NCBI RefSeq assembly: GCF_000002235.5
Contig: NW_022145611.1
Coordinates: 4,764,754 to 4,828,753, forward strand
DNA length: 64,000 bases
Origin: Strongylocentrotus purpuratus
Lineage: Eukaryota > Echinodermata > Echinoidea > Camarodonta > Strongylocentrotidae
Direction of reading: 5' to 3'
The position numbers and the translations under genes are program-made. The notes under the pieces are model-generated. The model was given only the letters and a program-made list of their open reading frames with translations, was not told the origin of the DNA and ran no database searches. Positions 50,101 through 62,600 of the stretch are shown in pieces; the stretch's first letter is position 1; each line of letters starts with the position of its first letter.

Positions 50101-52200
50101 ACCAAATGCCTCTTGCATTGCTTTTGTGGCAAGAGCATGTAAGTGAATTTAAATGGTAACAATAAAAACATATCTATGTCTTCAAGATAGATCCAATATA
50201 CATGTTTACTTGCATGTTTCTCTTCATAAGCCCTGGTTACCAATTATTGAATTCACCTGAATAATAGCACCGCTATGGATGGAATTCGCTGTTCATACAT
50301 TGATTGATTGTTGCTATGGAAAACTTATGTTGTCGCAGAAATTTGTTGTTAAAGAAGCATGTATGAAATTAGTAAACAGATCTATTGAGCAAAACCTGTA
50401 TGCCAATTTTGTATCGTAATCATTTCAATGCATAAAAGTTTACGCAGAGCATTGGTGGGACATTGCACTTACAGCAAGTGGGTATTTACACATGTATGAA
50501 TAAATTAGTTTAATTGTTCTTATCAAAAGCCTATTAACATGCATTGAAACTGGAAACACAAAACCCCTGTGGTGGCTTGAGGAGGCACTGCCCCCTCGAC
50601 CCCTTGCCATTGTGAAGTCCAGGAAATTTTATTACTCTCTGTGGCATCTCTGATTTTAATTCAATTTGAAAATTGTGTAATCCTGGTAACCTTGAATACA
50701 CTCCGGGCCATAACATGAAAATAGTGACTGGTATTCCCCCCCCCCCCCCTCCCACCAACAAACAAAAAAGGTCAGGGGCCTTAATATAATGGTATCAAAA
50801 ATATGACACAGATCAAACTACTCTGTTCTAAAAAATTAAAAAAACTGGAAATACAAAGTGCTTGACAAAATATGAACTAATTTACAGAATTCTTCTGCAC
50901 AAAATACAAAAAAGTCCCTAATAAATGAGTGTAGTAAGACAGTACACATGTCTATTTCATTCAATATAAAATTGGTTGTGAAAGATGGATTAAAATCATT
51001 ATTCAGATTTCAAATAAAAACAGAAAGTAGTTTGAAATGATAGCAAATTATTGACGTTGAGAAATCAATCAGACGAATTTTGTAAATCACAATAATTTAT
51101 GAATTCATCCACTCTTAAGTCTACTCTAAAAGAATACCCCCAAATTATTCGCTTTGATTTGGTTTCAATGTTAGGAGTGACAATGAACTGTGCAATATGA
51201 CACCATAGGGCCAACTATTTGTTATTGACACTAATTTGACAAGACATTAAATTTACTTCTTGATTTCTGTACCCATCAAACAAATATGGATCTTGGCAGG
51301 ATACAAAATGACATTTACCCAATGCCCTTATGACTACCACTTGGTAAGAATACTCCAAGGAGAGGAGATGGTGCACACAATGTGTATCATTAATTGTCAC
51401 ACACCATAGATTGAGAGAATATAATTTACTGATAAACAAAGCCATATCATCATTATTACATACCCGATGCTCAATAAATATTGGGGAACCTCATCATATA
51501 GAACACTTTTCTAACAAACTTCCATTATGACAAGATAATAAGCTGGTCACACATCTTGTCTTTTGTATTGAGCTCTGGTATAATGAGATTTCAACATAAG
51601 ATAATTTCATTGGTCTTATGCATTTGGATATAACGACGTTCCACAACATTGTGTTTTCATAGGTCTGTGCAACAAGGTTTTCTTTGCAGTTCTGGTTTTG
51701 CTTGAGGACATAAATGAGCAACAGATTTACACGTTTAAAAATGTCAAAATAGCATGCACTTTTAAAAAACGGACAATTAAAAAATATCCAATAAAGATAA
51801 ACATTACTGATTCATTCACATAAAGCCGTGGAAACTGTGGTGGTATTTTTTTTCAACATGTATATGAATGGCGATTGGCGTTTGGAAAGAAGTATCTGCG
51901 TATAACACAGGCCTGTAAGTGGAGTCTCTTATCTATGTTACTTCAATTTGTCACATCATACTTCTTCTTCATGGGGGGGGGGGGGGGGGGTAGTTAATCA
52001 CGTCACATAGGAATGAGCAGGGCTTGTCACTTAGGCGCCCGGGACACATGGGCGAATTTAAGTCCGGACCCAAAAAACTTATTTTACAAAGGGCTTGTAA
52101 ATACAGAATCTAAACAATTCAACCCCCCAAAAGAGGTAGCATGGAGCCCACGGAAGGTGGCTTCATAGGATTATAGAGGGAAGATTTATAGAATGTGAAG
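47159..52200. other. convergent intergenic region between SLIRP and SNW1
   Basis: 3' UTR of SLIRP and AT-rich DNA, the TIR element at 48190-48904, a fragment related to the 125-bp repeat (about 50560-50610), a C run at about 50737-50750 and a G run at about 51975-51991. No further gene seen. The SNW1 3' UTR lies at its right edge, with no clear nearby minus-strand AATAAA. Confidence 0.5.
48190..48904. mobile_element. 715-bp non-autonomous DNA transposon with TIRs
   Basis: CATGGACCTATTACGGATGG plus ACAT at the left end is exactly inverted at the right end (ATGTCCATCCGTAATAGGTC plus CATG). Weaker inverted similarity continues inward for roughly 100 bases (TGTGATT, TTTGATC, ATGAGRTCC). The flanks TGTTTTAG (48182-48189) and GTTTTTAG (48905-48912) share 6 of 8 bases and may be a decayed target duplication. 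It carries no transposase open frame. Confidence 0.75.
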
Positions 52201-55200
52201 CTAGTAGTCCTTTCTTCTCTTGCTACTGCTGCTACTTCCCCTCTCATAATCATCTCTGTTCCTCTCATCTGCCTGCCTCTTATCTGCTTTCTTCACAGTC
52301 TTAAAGAAGTTATCCAGACCAAACACATCTTCTTCCTCTTCTCTCTCAAACTGGACGGGACCATCACGACGTCTAGAGCTGTCTGCTCCAGCAAACCCTT
52401 TGTCAGGAACAAACCTATAGGGATAAAACAGATGAAAAGTAAGGAACAGAAACCAACCTCTCAGGGAAACCACACTCTCTTCAATTTTATTGAATGAGCC
52501 ATCATTTTTTATTCACATTGGCTATCTTTAATAATTCAAATAACGGATTTCACACTAGAAAAAGATTACATGAAAAATAAAGTGTCAACGTATAGTTTCT
52601 GATAACATTAACCCGGGTATGAGAGTAAAATCTTATACACTGTCCTTCAATTGTAGAGGTGTCATGGTCTAGTGGCTACGTCACTGGACTGTGGACCACG
52701 TTTTGAGTCCTGCAGTAGCGCTAATGTTGCAGCACTGATAAAGATACATTTTACTTTAGAGGAGCTATTTGGATTTGCTACAGGACAAGTAAGATTTTGT
52801 CGATGGTTTTAATGCATTCAATTTTTTTTTCACAGCTCTTTGTCAGTTTTCTAGAACAAACTCTCTCACCACTCCCAAGATTTTTTTCCACTTGCTATTA
52901 TTACTTACTTTTTATTCTTGATTAGATTATCCAGGTCATCACCATAGACATCCTTGTCAGCATTCCTGCTGGGTCGGTAGAGGTTGCTAGCAACATTCTG
53001 ATCTTTTCTCCAGGGTTCACTGTATACATTATAGCTCTCATCCTCTCCTCCTCCAAAGCCACTGTTCAATCCCTGGCAAATTGATAGAGGCAAAATAACA
53101 GCATTGTTACATCAATGTCAATCCATAAACAAACACAAAACAGACAAGGATTGTTACTCAAGAATAAGGTCCAGTTCTGGGTGAAGGTGAAACATTATTT
53201 GTGAGCTTATGACAGTTTGGAAGAATACTATTATAGAAGCTTCCACTAAAAATTGCTCTGCAATTAATTATAATAATAATAATAATGGTGGCTTCTTATA
53301 GCGCACATGTCTGTCATGTGGCGCTCCTGGCACTGCCCTGATTATTACCCTGGCTTTAGTCGAAATATCTTAAAATGGATCACACATTTTGTACTGTACA
53401 CCCATACACATTTCTGTGTGCAGTGCAGTGCCTGTGATTTTTAGCAAGATTGAGTCAACTTCTTAACCAATTGATGATTCCAAAACATCAGTGTACACAA
53501 ATTCTTAATAACTACATAATCAACCATTCTCAACCTTTCAAAACGCCATTGCATGAAGAGAACTCAATTATCTTTAAGTGTAACCTTATACTTACACACA
53601 ATAAATAACTGAGAACTGTAAACGGTTTGGGGATTTGAATTCCATTTAATCTGGAAAATCTGTATATAACAAAGTCAAGACCATACAAATGTGCTCCTTG
53701 TTTCACGCTTCTTTCTCTGTAAAAGCTCTGTAAAGGATCTAAAGAGTATACCCAACAATATATAACAAAAGCCTAATTGTCATGACAACTGTTCTTACCT
53801 TTGACTGATTGAATAACCTTTGATCAAACTGTGCATCATCTGATCTGCCTGCTCCAGCGTTAGGTAGACCAAGGGCTATCTTCTCACTTACATCACGTTC
53901 TCTCTGTTTCTCTAGGCGTGATCTCTTATCAGGAGCTGCACGGGCAAAGTTCCTCTCCCTCTGTCTATCACGATGACGCTCGTCTCTTATCTTGTCTCGC
54001 TCTCTCACATCGTCATCATTGTCTGGAAGTAAAACATGGATAAAGACATCATCATAATCATCAACGGCATCATCACCATCATCATCTGGAAATAAAATCT
54101 TGAAAGAACATTACAAAGTAGATGGAATTTCGACTGCGCGCAGTCGAAAATGATGCCTCCATCATATAGCAATTTTACAGACCAAAACAGAAGCAATTTT
54201 TCAAGGTTAAGTTCGATTGTAATCCGTTGACAGGTTCTCAGAATATTGTGATTACAAGCTATTTCTGATATACATGTATGACCCTTTGATCTTTGACCTC
54301 ATGACCCCAACATCTACTCAGTTCATTGGCTCTGCAATAAACATACATATCTTGAGTTTGATGGTAATCCATCCCTCGGTTCTAATGATAATGTGATCAT
54401 AAGCTATTTTTGCATACATAATGAGCCCCATGACCTTTGAACTTGACCTCATGACCCCAAAATCTATTCAGTTCATTGCCTCAGCAAGACACATACATGT
54501 CCTGAGTTTCATGGTAATCTGTCTAACTGTTCTAATGATAATGTGATCACAAGCTATTTTTGCATACATAATGAGCCCTGTGACCTTTGACCTATGAACT
54601 ATTGACCCCAAATTCTGATCAATTAATTGGCTCTGCAAGATACATACATGACCTAAGTAGGGCAGGAATCCATCAATCAGTTCTTGAGATAACGCGATCA
54701 CAGGCTATTTTTGCTTTCATGATGAGCTCCGAGACCTATGACCTTTTATCCCCAAAATCTAATCAATTAATTGGCTCTGCAAGATACATACATGACCTAA
54801 GTAGGGCAGGAATCCATCAATCAGTTCTTGAGATAACGCGATCACAAGCTATTTTTGCCTACATAATGAGCCGTGACCTTTGACCTTTTATTCCCAAAAT
54901 CTAATCAATTCATTGGCTCTGCAAGATACACACATGACCTAAGTAGGGCAGGAATCCATCAATCAATTCTTGAGATAACACGATCACAAGCTATTTTTGC
55001 CTACATAATGAGCCATGTGACCTTTGACCTCGTGACCCCAAAATCTAATCAATTCATTGGCTCTGCAAGTTAAATACATGACCAAAGTTTGGCAGGAATC
55101 GATCTGTCGGTTCTTGAGATAACGCGATCACAAGAACGGGACGTACGTATGGACGGACAACCCGAAAACATAATGCCTTCGGATACTTCGTAACGGAGGC

Positions 55201-56630
55201 ATAAAAATCATCATCAGTATAAACTGATAAAACACTAAAATCAAAATCATTGACAAGGCTTTCATATGGTCACATTACATTTCCAGTGAGAGACAAAGAG
55301 AGAAGTTCCTTTACAAAATGTGTTATACAGCACAAAACATAGTAAAAATGAGTTGATTAGTTGATTATATGAGTGAAATGAACCATACCCATAGCTGATT
55401 TGATGCCTGCTCTGTCTTCACGTGCCTTAGCAGCAATAGCCCTTAGTTGTTCTTCATGTTTCTCTTTCTCTCTCTGTGCCACCTTACGCTCCATACCAGC
55501 ACGCATCTCTACAGCTTCACGGGCCTACAATACAAACAATCATATACAATTCAGCTTTCTCAGACTCAAACACTTCAAACAAATCTTAATTTGTATTGAA
55601 AGTATCCCCTCGTCTAAAAATTTGAAGTATATTGATTCAAGTTGAAAAGCTTTATTGTATTACTTTAAAAATAAAAAATAATAGGAATAATTTAGAAAAA
55701 GAAACAGAATTAAATAGCTTGATTTTAATGTGTCCAACTTACAGAACTTCTCTGAGATCTTAGATAATAATGTATAGTAATTTAGGTTTGTATCTATGTT
55801 AACTAATTTTTGTTCATGTACACATAGCTTCATGTCAACGTGATGATCTGTAAGTGAATAGAAATGTTTAAGTAATGTATAACACAAACTTTCACAGAAT
55901 GAAACCTAAGCAAATTTGGTAAACCAGCCACAGCAAGAAGCTTTTGCAAATAAAAACATTCTGAGTAAAGTCAGCTGAGACACAATCAATCTTGTGGCAT
56001 GAAACTTTAAAGTCTGAACCACACAAGAAATTCATGAATGTTAAACGGAAGCGCAAGATGCTAGTTTTACAACAGTAAAATATGAAAACATTATATAGCT
56101 ACCATATATCATTATATATCATAAGCTGATTGTTAATATCCAGTATGACAAAGGAAGATATCTATTGTGACAAAAAACATTATAATACTGATTGAACTGA
56201 TAATACTGTCATCGAGTCCATTTATGGATAACCACAATGGATATATTATAAACAGGTTGTACCACACATACTGCTGTGACAATAACTCTGCATCAATTTC
56301 CTACACTAATTGAATTCTCGACCCTAATCCTGGACACAACACTATACCTAAGCCTAGCCCTAATCCTAAATCTAACCTCAAACCAAATTGCAACCGTAGC
56401 CACAACCATATACCTTTAAGAAATAAAGCCTGGAGCATTTCTTGCCAAAGCAAACATCGGATCCCCCATATATATAGTATTCAAAAGGCAATACACAGTG
56501 ATAAATACTTTACCTTCCTGTCGGCAATGTAGAGAGCTTCAGCCAGCTTGGCAAAGTTCTCATTGATTTGTGGGTTCTGTAGTCCTCTGCCATCGGCTGC
56601 AAGACGCTTGTCTAGTGGTATAGTGTAACC
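52201..56630 (-). CDS. SNW1: SNW1 exons for the charged C-terminal region
   Basis: Five exons (56630-56514, 55524-55389, 54022-53799, 53072-52909, 52414-52201) encode residues 230-513. They contain GYTIPLDKRLAADGRGLQ, a long Lys/Glu/Arg-rich helix, the RERNFARAAPDKRSR segment and a disordered Ser/Arg/Lys tail. Length and order match vertebrate SNW1. Three exon joins split codons (phases 1 and 2) and were checked for continuity. Confidence 0.95.
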
Positions 56631-59600
56631 CTAGCAAAAACAAGAAATGCTTCATTACAAACTAGTTAATATGCTACATGCTCGTTGACAGATAAAGTTG
56701 GAACATCTAAAGAATATCCAATCACAGCCCCAATGCAAACCTCAGGGTCAGCTTTAAAGCCATCATTTAACAATGTTAAATCTGAGATGCATGGCCCTAC
56801 ATGTACATGTTATCAGTGTCTGTGATACGTTGTAATACTGAGTCACTTTAACAGTAGCCCTATTCCTAACCCTCACCATAATATCATAAAACAGGTTCTA
56901 GTTGTAGCCAATCTAAGCAGTCAATCATGCCTTCGGAGCATGTGTGTTTCTGATGCGTACAACATTGGCCTTTTTCTGAAGCTCCTGTGCTAAGTATGAG
57001 AACCCTGACAAAGGGTCCAGCATCTTATACTTTGCATGTCAAAACATTCACTGTATTACAGGTCATGTTAGTGAACATAGTATCGAATCAAACAAAAGAC
57101 GTGATAAAGTTCTTAGATCTTGACATGTCAGCACTTGTACAGACAAGTAAATCATAGTATAAACACAGTGACAACTTGGTACATTTGACACAATTTTTCT
57201 ATTTCTTAATTTATATGGCCTGTTTTTATATAACAAAATTGAACCCAACACAAGGACTAATGGCATATTAAAAAGGAATAACTTCGACTTCCTTTAAGTT
57301 TCTTTGTTAAACTCAATTTAGATAGATCTCAAACCAATACACTTTGCAGCCCTCTTTTTCCAGTTACAATTTCATTAGAAGCACTTGGTGACAAGATATG
57401 ATAATTTGTTCATCTTTACTGGTTCCTCCATGCTATAAAAAAATCACAACCTATTCTCTTACACAATGCTCCCTTTACCTTTTGATTTTTCCAATTTGAG
57501 ATACAGGGTGGGATCTTCCATTCCTGCTGTTCTTTGACTGTAACCTGTATAGGAAAATAAAAGGTGAAGGAAAAGAAATAACATTACAAGCATTTCTGAA
57601 CACATTGATTTCATTTTAAGTCCACGACCTAGTGCCTAAGAAAACCGTTCAAGAACTCTTCCCTACTCAACATCACTACAAAAAGAGCATACGATTGACA
57701 TATAACACAATGTCAAAATGAATTTCATAAAATAATTTTTTTTAGAAAAGAGGTTCATATATTTATTGTCAACTATTTCCATTCAATACTACAAATGAAT
57801 ATGCTCTACACCAATTTATTTACAAATTTAAAACTATCATTAAAAAGAACTACATTTTGTGGAGGGGATAATTTAGGCACATTTTGAGGAGAGAGAGGTG
57901 ATAAGATACCTTTCTTGTTGGTGAATGCATGACAGGAGCCGGTGGTGAAGGAGGACCTCGCGGTATCTTCTTGTTTGTTCTGTGCAGAAATAATAACAAA
58001 TCATTTAAATATCAACAACTTTTCTCAACAGCATTTACAACACATATAAATACACATGTACATATTTTCTTTTTCTATGCAAACTCCATTAATAATCAGA
58101 TTAATGTAAGTTACTTTTATATAGGATTGAAGAAATAAAGGAGGGAAAAAACAAAAATAAATTGCCTGCTGAAGATATGAGTTCCTATTCTCCATTTAGA
58201 ATCATTCATTAAAGGGATAGTTGAGTTCTGTTGCAGAGGGCGCTACACAAAATAATTTTGTTGTGAGATAATGAAAAACTGAGTGTCAAATTTGAAAGAA
58301 CATCATATTTAAATGACAAAATCATCTTTGTTTGATCAAAATCAGTTCAGAGACGGCTGAAATATAACGATTTCTAATACTTGTGTACCACCACAAATAT
58401 TAGATATTTTGAAAAATTCGAAAAAACCGCTGAAAAAAAAAAATAACGCCTTTTACGTCGTATTTCAGCCAATGCCGATGTTGGCTTTTTTGTTGGCATT
58501 TTCGTGTTGCTTATATTACCCACAATTAGCCAGCTCATGAATTGATATTTTTAATTAAACAATTAATTAACGGTCACAGTGTTTTTTTAAAAGTGGAGCT
58601 GAATTGGTATGATCGTATTGGCTAAATTTCACACATTTTGGGGTCTTAAATTACCTTCATAGCAATTTTAAGTTTTAAAAGGGCAGTATAAATGTCATAG
58701 ATAAGAATAAGAGCAATAACCACACACTTTGAAGGCATTTGCGGTCTGAAAACAGAACTCAACTATCCCTTTAATAGCTAAAAAAGACAATGGAGAATGT
58801 GTTTTCAACATCTTCTGTCCCATTACTCTAAATAATATGTCATTAATATAAACTATTGCTTGGAGTCAAAGCGGTATATGTACAAGAAACCTTTCAGTTT
58901 GGGTCCAGTCCCAGGCCAGTCCTGTTCAGAAGTTGAAATTTGTATTTTTAAAATTTTTTGGTGTTGTTGGTTGAGGCGGTTCAAGACTTATTCAGATATG
59001 CCGCGATAAACCACCGCAAAAAGTAGATAAATGGCAACCGTGCAACATAGGTAGATGTATTCACTGTACTCAAGAGACAGAAATGTGAAGCATATATTAC
59101 ACTTACGCCATCATAATATAAAATACTGGGGTTTATTATACAAATATACGATGCTGTGAGAAAGAATAGTGGAAATTATTTATCTGAGGAGGGACTGGCA
59201 AAGTACTATTGCAGTCCCTCCGAAGATATATAATTTCCACCATTCTTACGAACTAAATGCTTCATATATTTGTTTTAATGATTGGGTGGCATATGGTTTT
59301 TAACTTTATTTTTATGTCAACCACATTTGGGCCGGGTATTGGAGAAGTTTACAATCAGTTTGAATTTGTCAATTTAACCTGCACACAATTATATTAACGC
59401 GCATTTAATGAGACGCGCTAATTGCGCATTATTTTTGACTGAACATGATGTGATGTCACAATGCTTTTCTACCTGAAAATCTCATAGAGCATGCGCAGTT
59501 TCGCCCATGAAAAAATAGTGGAAAATATTTGGAGCTCTGGCAGAGATTTGTGTCAAATAGTGAAATTATATTTTATCACATGACCACCAATTGACCAATC

Positions 59601-62600
59601 ATGTATTTAGAAAACACATGAATATTCATAGAAGGGATATAATGCATCATATCTGAAGTAGACTCTAGGTTGTACTACTTACTTGAATCTGGGTGGTTCC
59701 ATAGGATCTTTCTGTGCCTCTACCATCCTAATCACTCTCTGCTTAGCTCCAGAGTTGAAGGCAAGACCTTGTTGTGATGGTGTGTATCTATACAAATAGC
59801 AATAATTGGAGTAGAAAATACATTTACATTGAACAAATAATTTTTCATAAACCTTGTAAATTTGATGTTTTTGTTGTTTTTCGTAACTCAAGAATGAAAG
59901 GTGGCCTGTGTTGAATTATTTTTGATGTAAGCTTTAATTTGTTATATTCTCAAGCAACGAAAAAGCGAGAAAAATCAATCTTTCACATAGGGTACTTTAA
60001 AAAAATAAAAACTTGGTAAGGGTAGGAATAATTCAGTTGTTAACTGAAATATATTGTTGAATATAAAGAATAATCACAGTACAAACACAAATATAAACGC
60101 AAATATATTTGATTCTGGAAAAGCTAGATGATTTTGGTGATCTGACAGCAAGGGGAGAGATGGTTAGGGGCATGTAAAATGTGTCCTTTTGGGAGCTGTG
60201 ATGAAATATACTTGACAGGGGCTCCAAGGGCCCACCTCCCCCTCACAAGTGATAAGGTAGGGATTAAAATCTATATCATTGCGATCCATAGAACAATGCC
60301 ATATCCTCTAAGACCCCAACAACTCTACAGATGTATAGAGGGAATGACATGTATCAATAGGCACTTATTGTGCAGATGCTAACCTACCTGATATATTGTG
60401 CAGGTGCGGTTTTCTCAGCATGGCGAACAGGAAGAGCTGCAGATATTTTGGACTGGACGATCTTCTCCAATGCTGATCTAGTCTTCTCAGCAGTCTGAAA
60501 TAAAAACAAGGTCATTTACATCATAGATAGATGTATGTCAATAAACATGGCGTAGGCACAATCATTTGCTAGTAACAAGAATCATTTTGCCACCTAACTA
60601 ATTCTGCAAGAAAGAGATGTTACCATGAAACTTTTCTATAAAAAGTGACATAACCAAATTATGTCAAGCATTGGTACAACAATGCCAGAAACCTAACATA
60701 TCAATAAAGACACTCTTTCCTTGATTTTGATTAATCTATAATCCAATAATGTTTGACTTGGAAGAAAATGGCCATACCATGCTTAATGTTTCACTTATTG
60801 TAAAAAGACAAAACAAGCAAACACATCTTACAGACTTGTTGTCACATGATAGGATAAACTGATTAAAACAACCGATGTATAAGGCAAAATAAAACCCTTT
60901 TCCATGTGTGCCAATGGAAAACAGTGTAAGAAGAGACTGCAATTTACAAAGGCTCATATACACACTGTAATCTGTGTGTTATAGAAAGAGCAATGTGAAA
61001 TACACTCCATTTATATCACCCAGTTTTGCCACTTAGTTTTTAATGTTTTTTTTTAAAGGCAGTTTAGTGTAATATGTGTAGACTAGAATTAACATAAGTA
61101 TAGTCATATCATGTTTGATAAAATTGTTTGACTTACTTCTTCAATGGACTCTTCATCTGGTTTCTGAAGATCTGGATCATCATCATCTCCCATTACTCTA
61201 GGAAGTAGGTCTTGAGGCCTTGAGTGTACAACCTGAAAGAATCATTAGAAAGAATATTATCATTACCGGTATACACTATGAATACGACTGACAAAGAAAG
61301 CGGACAAAATATACAGTTCCTCAGGTAGACAAAGGAACATCCCTTCACTGCTATTATGTAAAAATTTGTAGAACAGGTGTCACATGCATATTCACCTTTT
61401 TACATAATAGCAGTGAAAGGATGTTCCTTTGTCTACCTGAGGAACTGTATATTTTTTCCGCTTTCTTTGTCTGTCATGTTCATAGTGATATAACATCAAA
61501 TCACTTTAATCTATGACATCAACATATGATGGATATATCACAATCTGAGGCTAATTTAAGATAATGGCGGCCATCTTGGACGCCATTTTAAAAATAGCCA
61601 TCAACATCATACCTAAAAAAAAAAATAGTTGGCATCAGTTATTATTAGTATTACTGACCTGATAAATACTATTACGAGAATCCCATGGCGGACAGCAGTC
61701 TTGTCGTTTGAAAATATAATTCCAAATCAAATCTGATGGGTTTAACATGTTCAACTAAAATTAAGGATTGGTATGTATGAATAGCAGGATTGGTTTTCAT
61801 GATAGAACTTATTATGTTCTCTCAGGAGCACCGTTTCCATTGCTCTTAATCACGATAGGAAATCTTAGTTAAAATTTAGATTTGTATACACTATACATAC
61901 CTTGTCCTTGCCATGTCCAATCCTAGCAAGGGCATCATATCGAACCTTGCCTTCTGCATCCACTGTCTTAGCTACAGCATTAGATTGATTGGTCTTTGTA
62001 CGACCCATGTCCAGTGGATACTGGGCAATATGGATCTCTGGATATGCTCCTCCATCTCCATAATCCTATACATCCAGCAAAAAATGTAACAAATATCGTG
62101 AATCCAATGCAAACTGTAGAATACTCCATCAACTTAGTCTTGTCCCTACCCCCGACCTTAGGGGCCTATTCATAGAATATGAAAGGGTCCCCTCACAAAT
62201 TTGAGAACCAAACTCCATGACCCATTTTCTTCTGGGTTACGGCATCCAGAAGGGTACAAATACAACACCTATTGTCAGTTCAAACTGGAAAGCTGTCAAG
62301 GCCAGCCACGCAAAGCTCACACCCATTATCAATTTCTGTGACTTTCCATGACTTATGGAGCTTTTTTCAGTTTCCGGGACTTTCAAAAAGAATGTATTTT
62401 TTCATGACTTTCCAGGTTTTTCCATGACCGTGGGAACCCTGATGTAGAGAAATACATGTTCTTGTAACGGGTCAATTTGTCAGCTGCTCCCAAGAAGGCC
62501 TTTACACTGACAGTACATAGCTCTTATTGCCTTCTTGTGGGCAGGTGATGACAAGTGATTCCCACACGCATACAATCACTATGTGAGGGAACTATTTTGG

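Larger units (their letters stand above)
52415..53798 (-). other. SNW1 introns 52415-52908 and 53073-53798 with SINE pieces
   Basis: A SINE head lies at about 52660-52760 (plus) and a SINE tail at about 53264-53370 (minus). Otherwise nothing seen. Confidence 0.6.
57980..59682 (-). other. SNW1 intron 57980-59682 with TTAA element and hairpin
   Basis: 1.7-kb intron. It contains the 558-bp TTAA-flanked element and the 132-nt hairpin described separately; the remainder is unremarkable AT-rich sequence. Confidence 0.65.

Noticed and set aside
54587..55073. Repeated open frames with a GSARYIHDLSRAGIHQSVLE-like peptide
   Set aside because: The repeated peptide is just the translation of the 145-bp tandem array; unit lengths vary and frames break between units.
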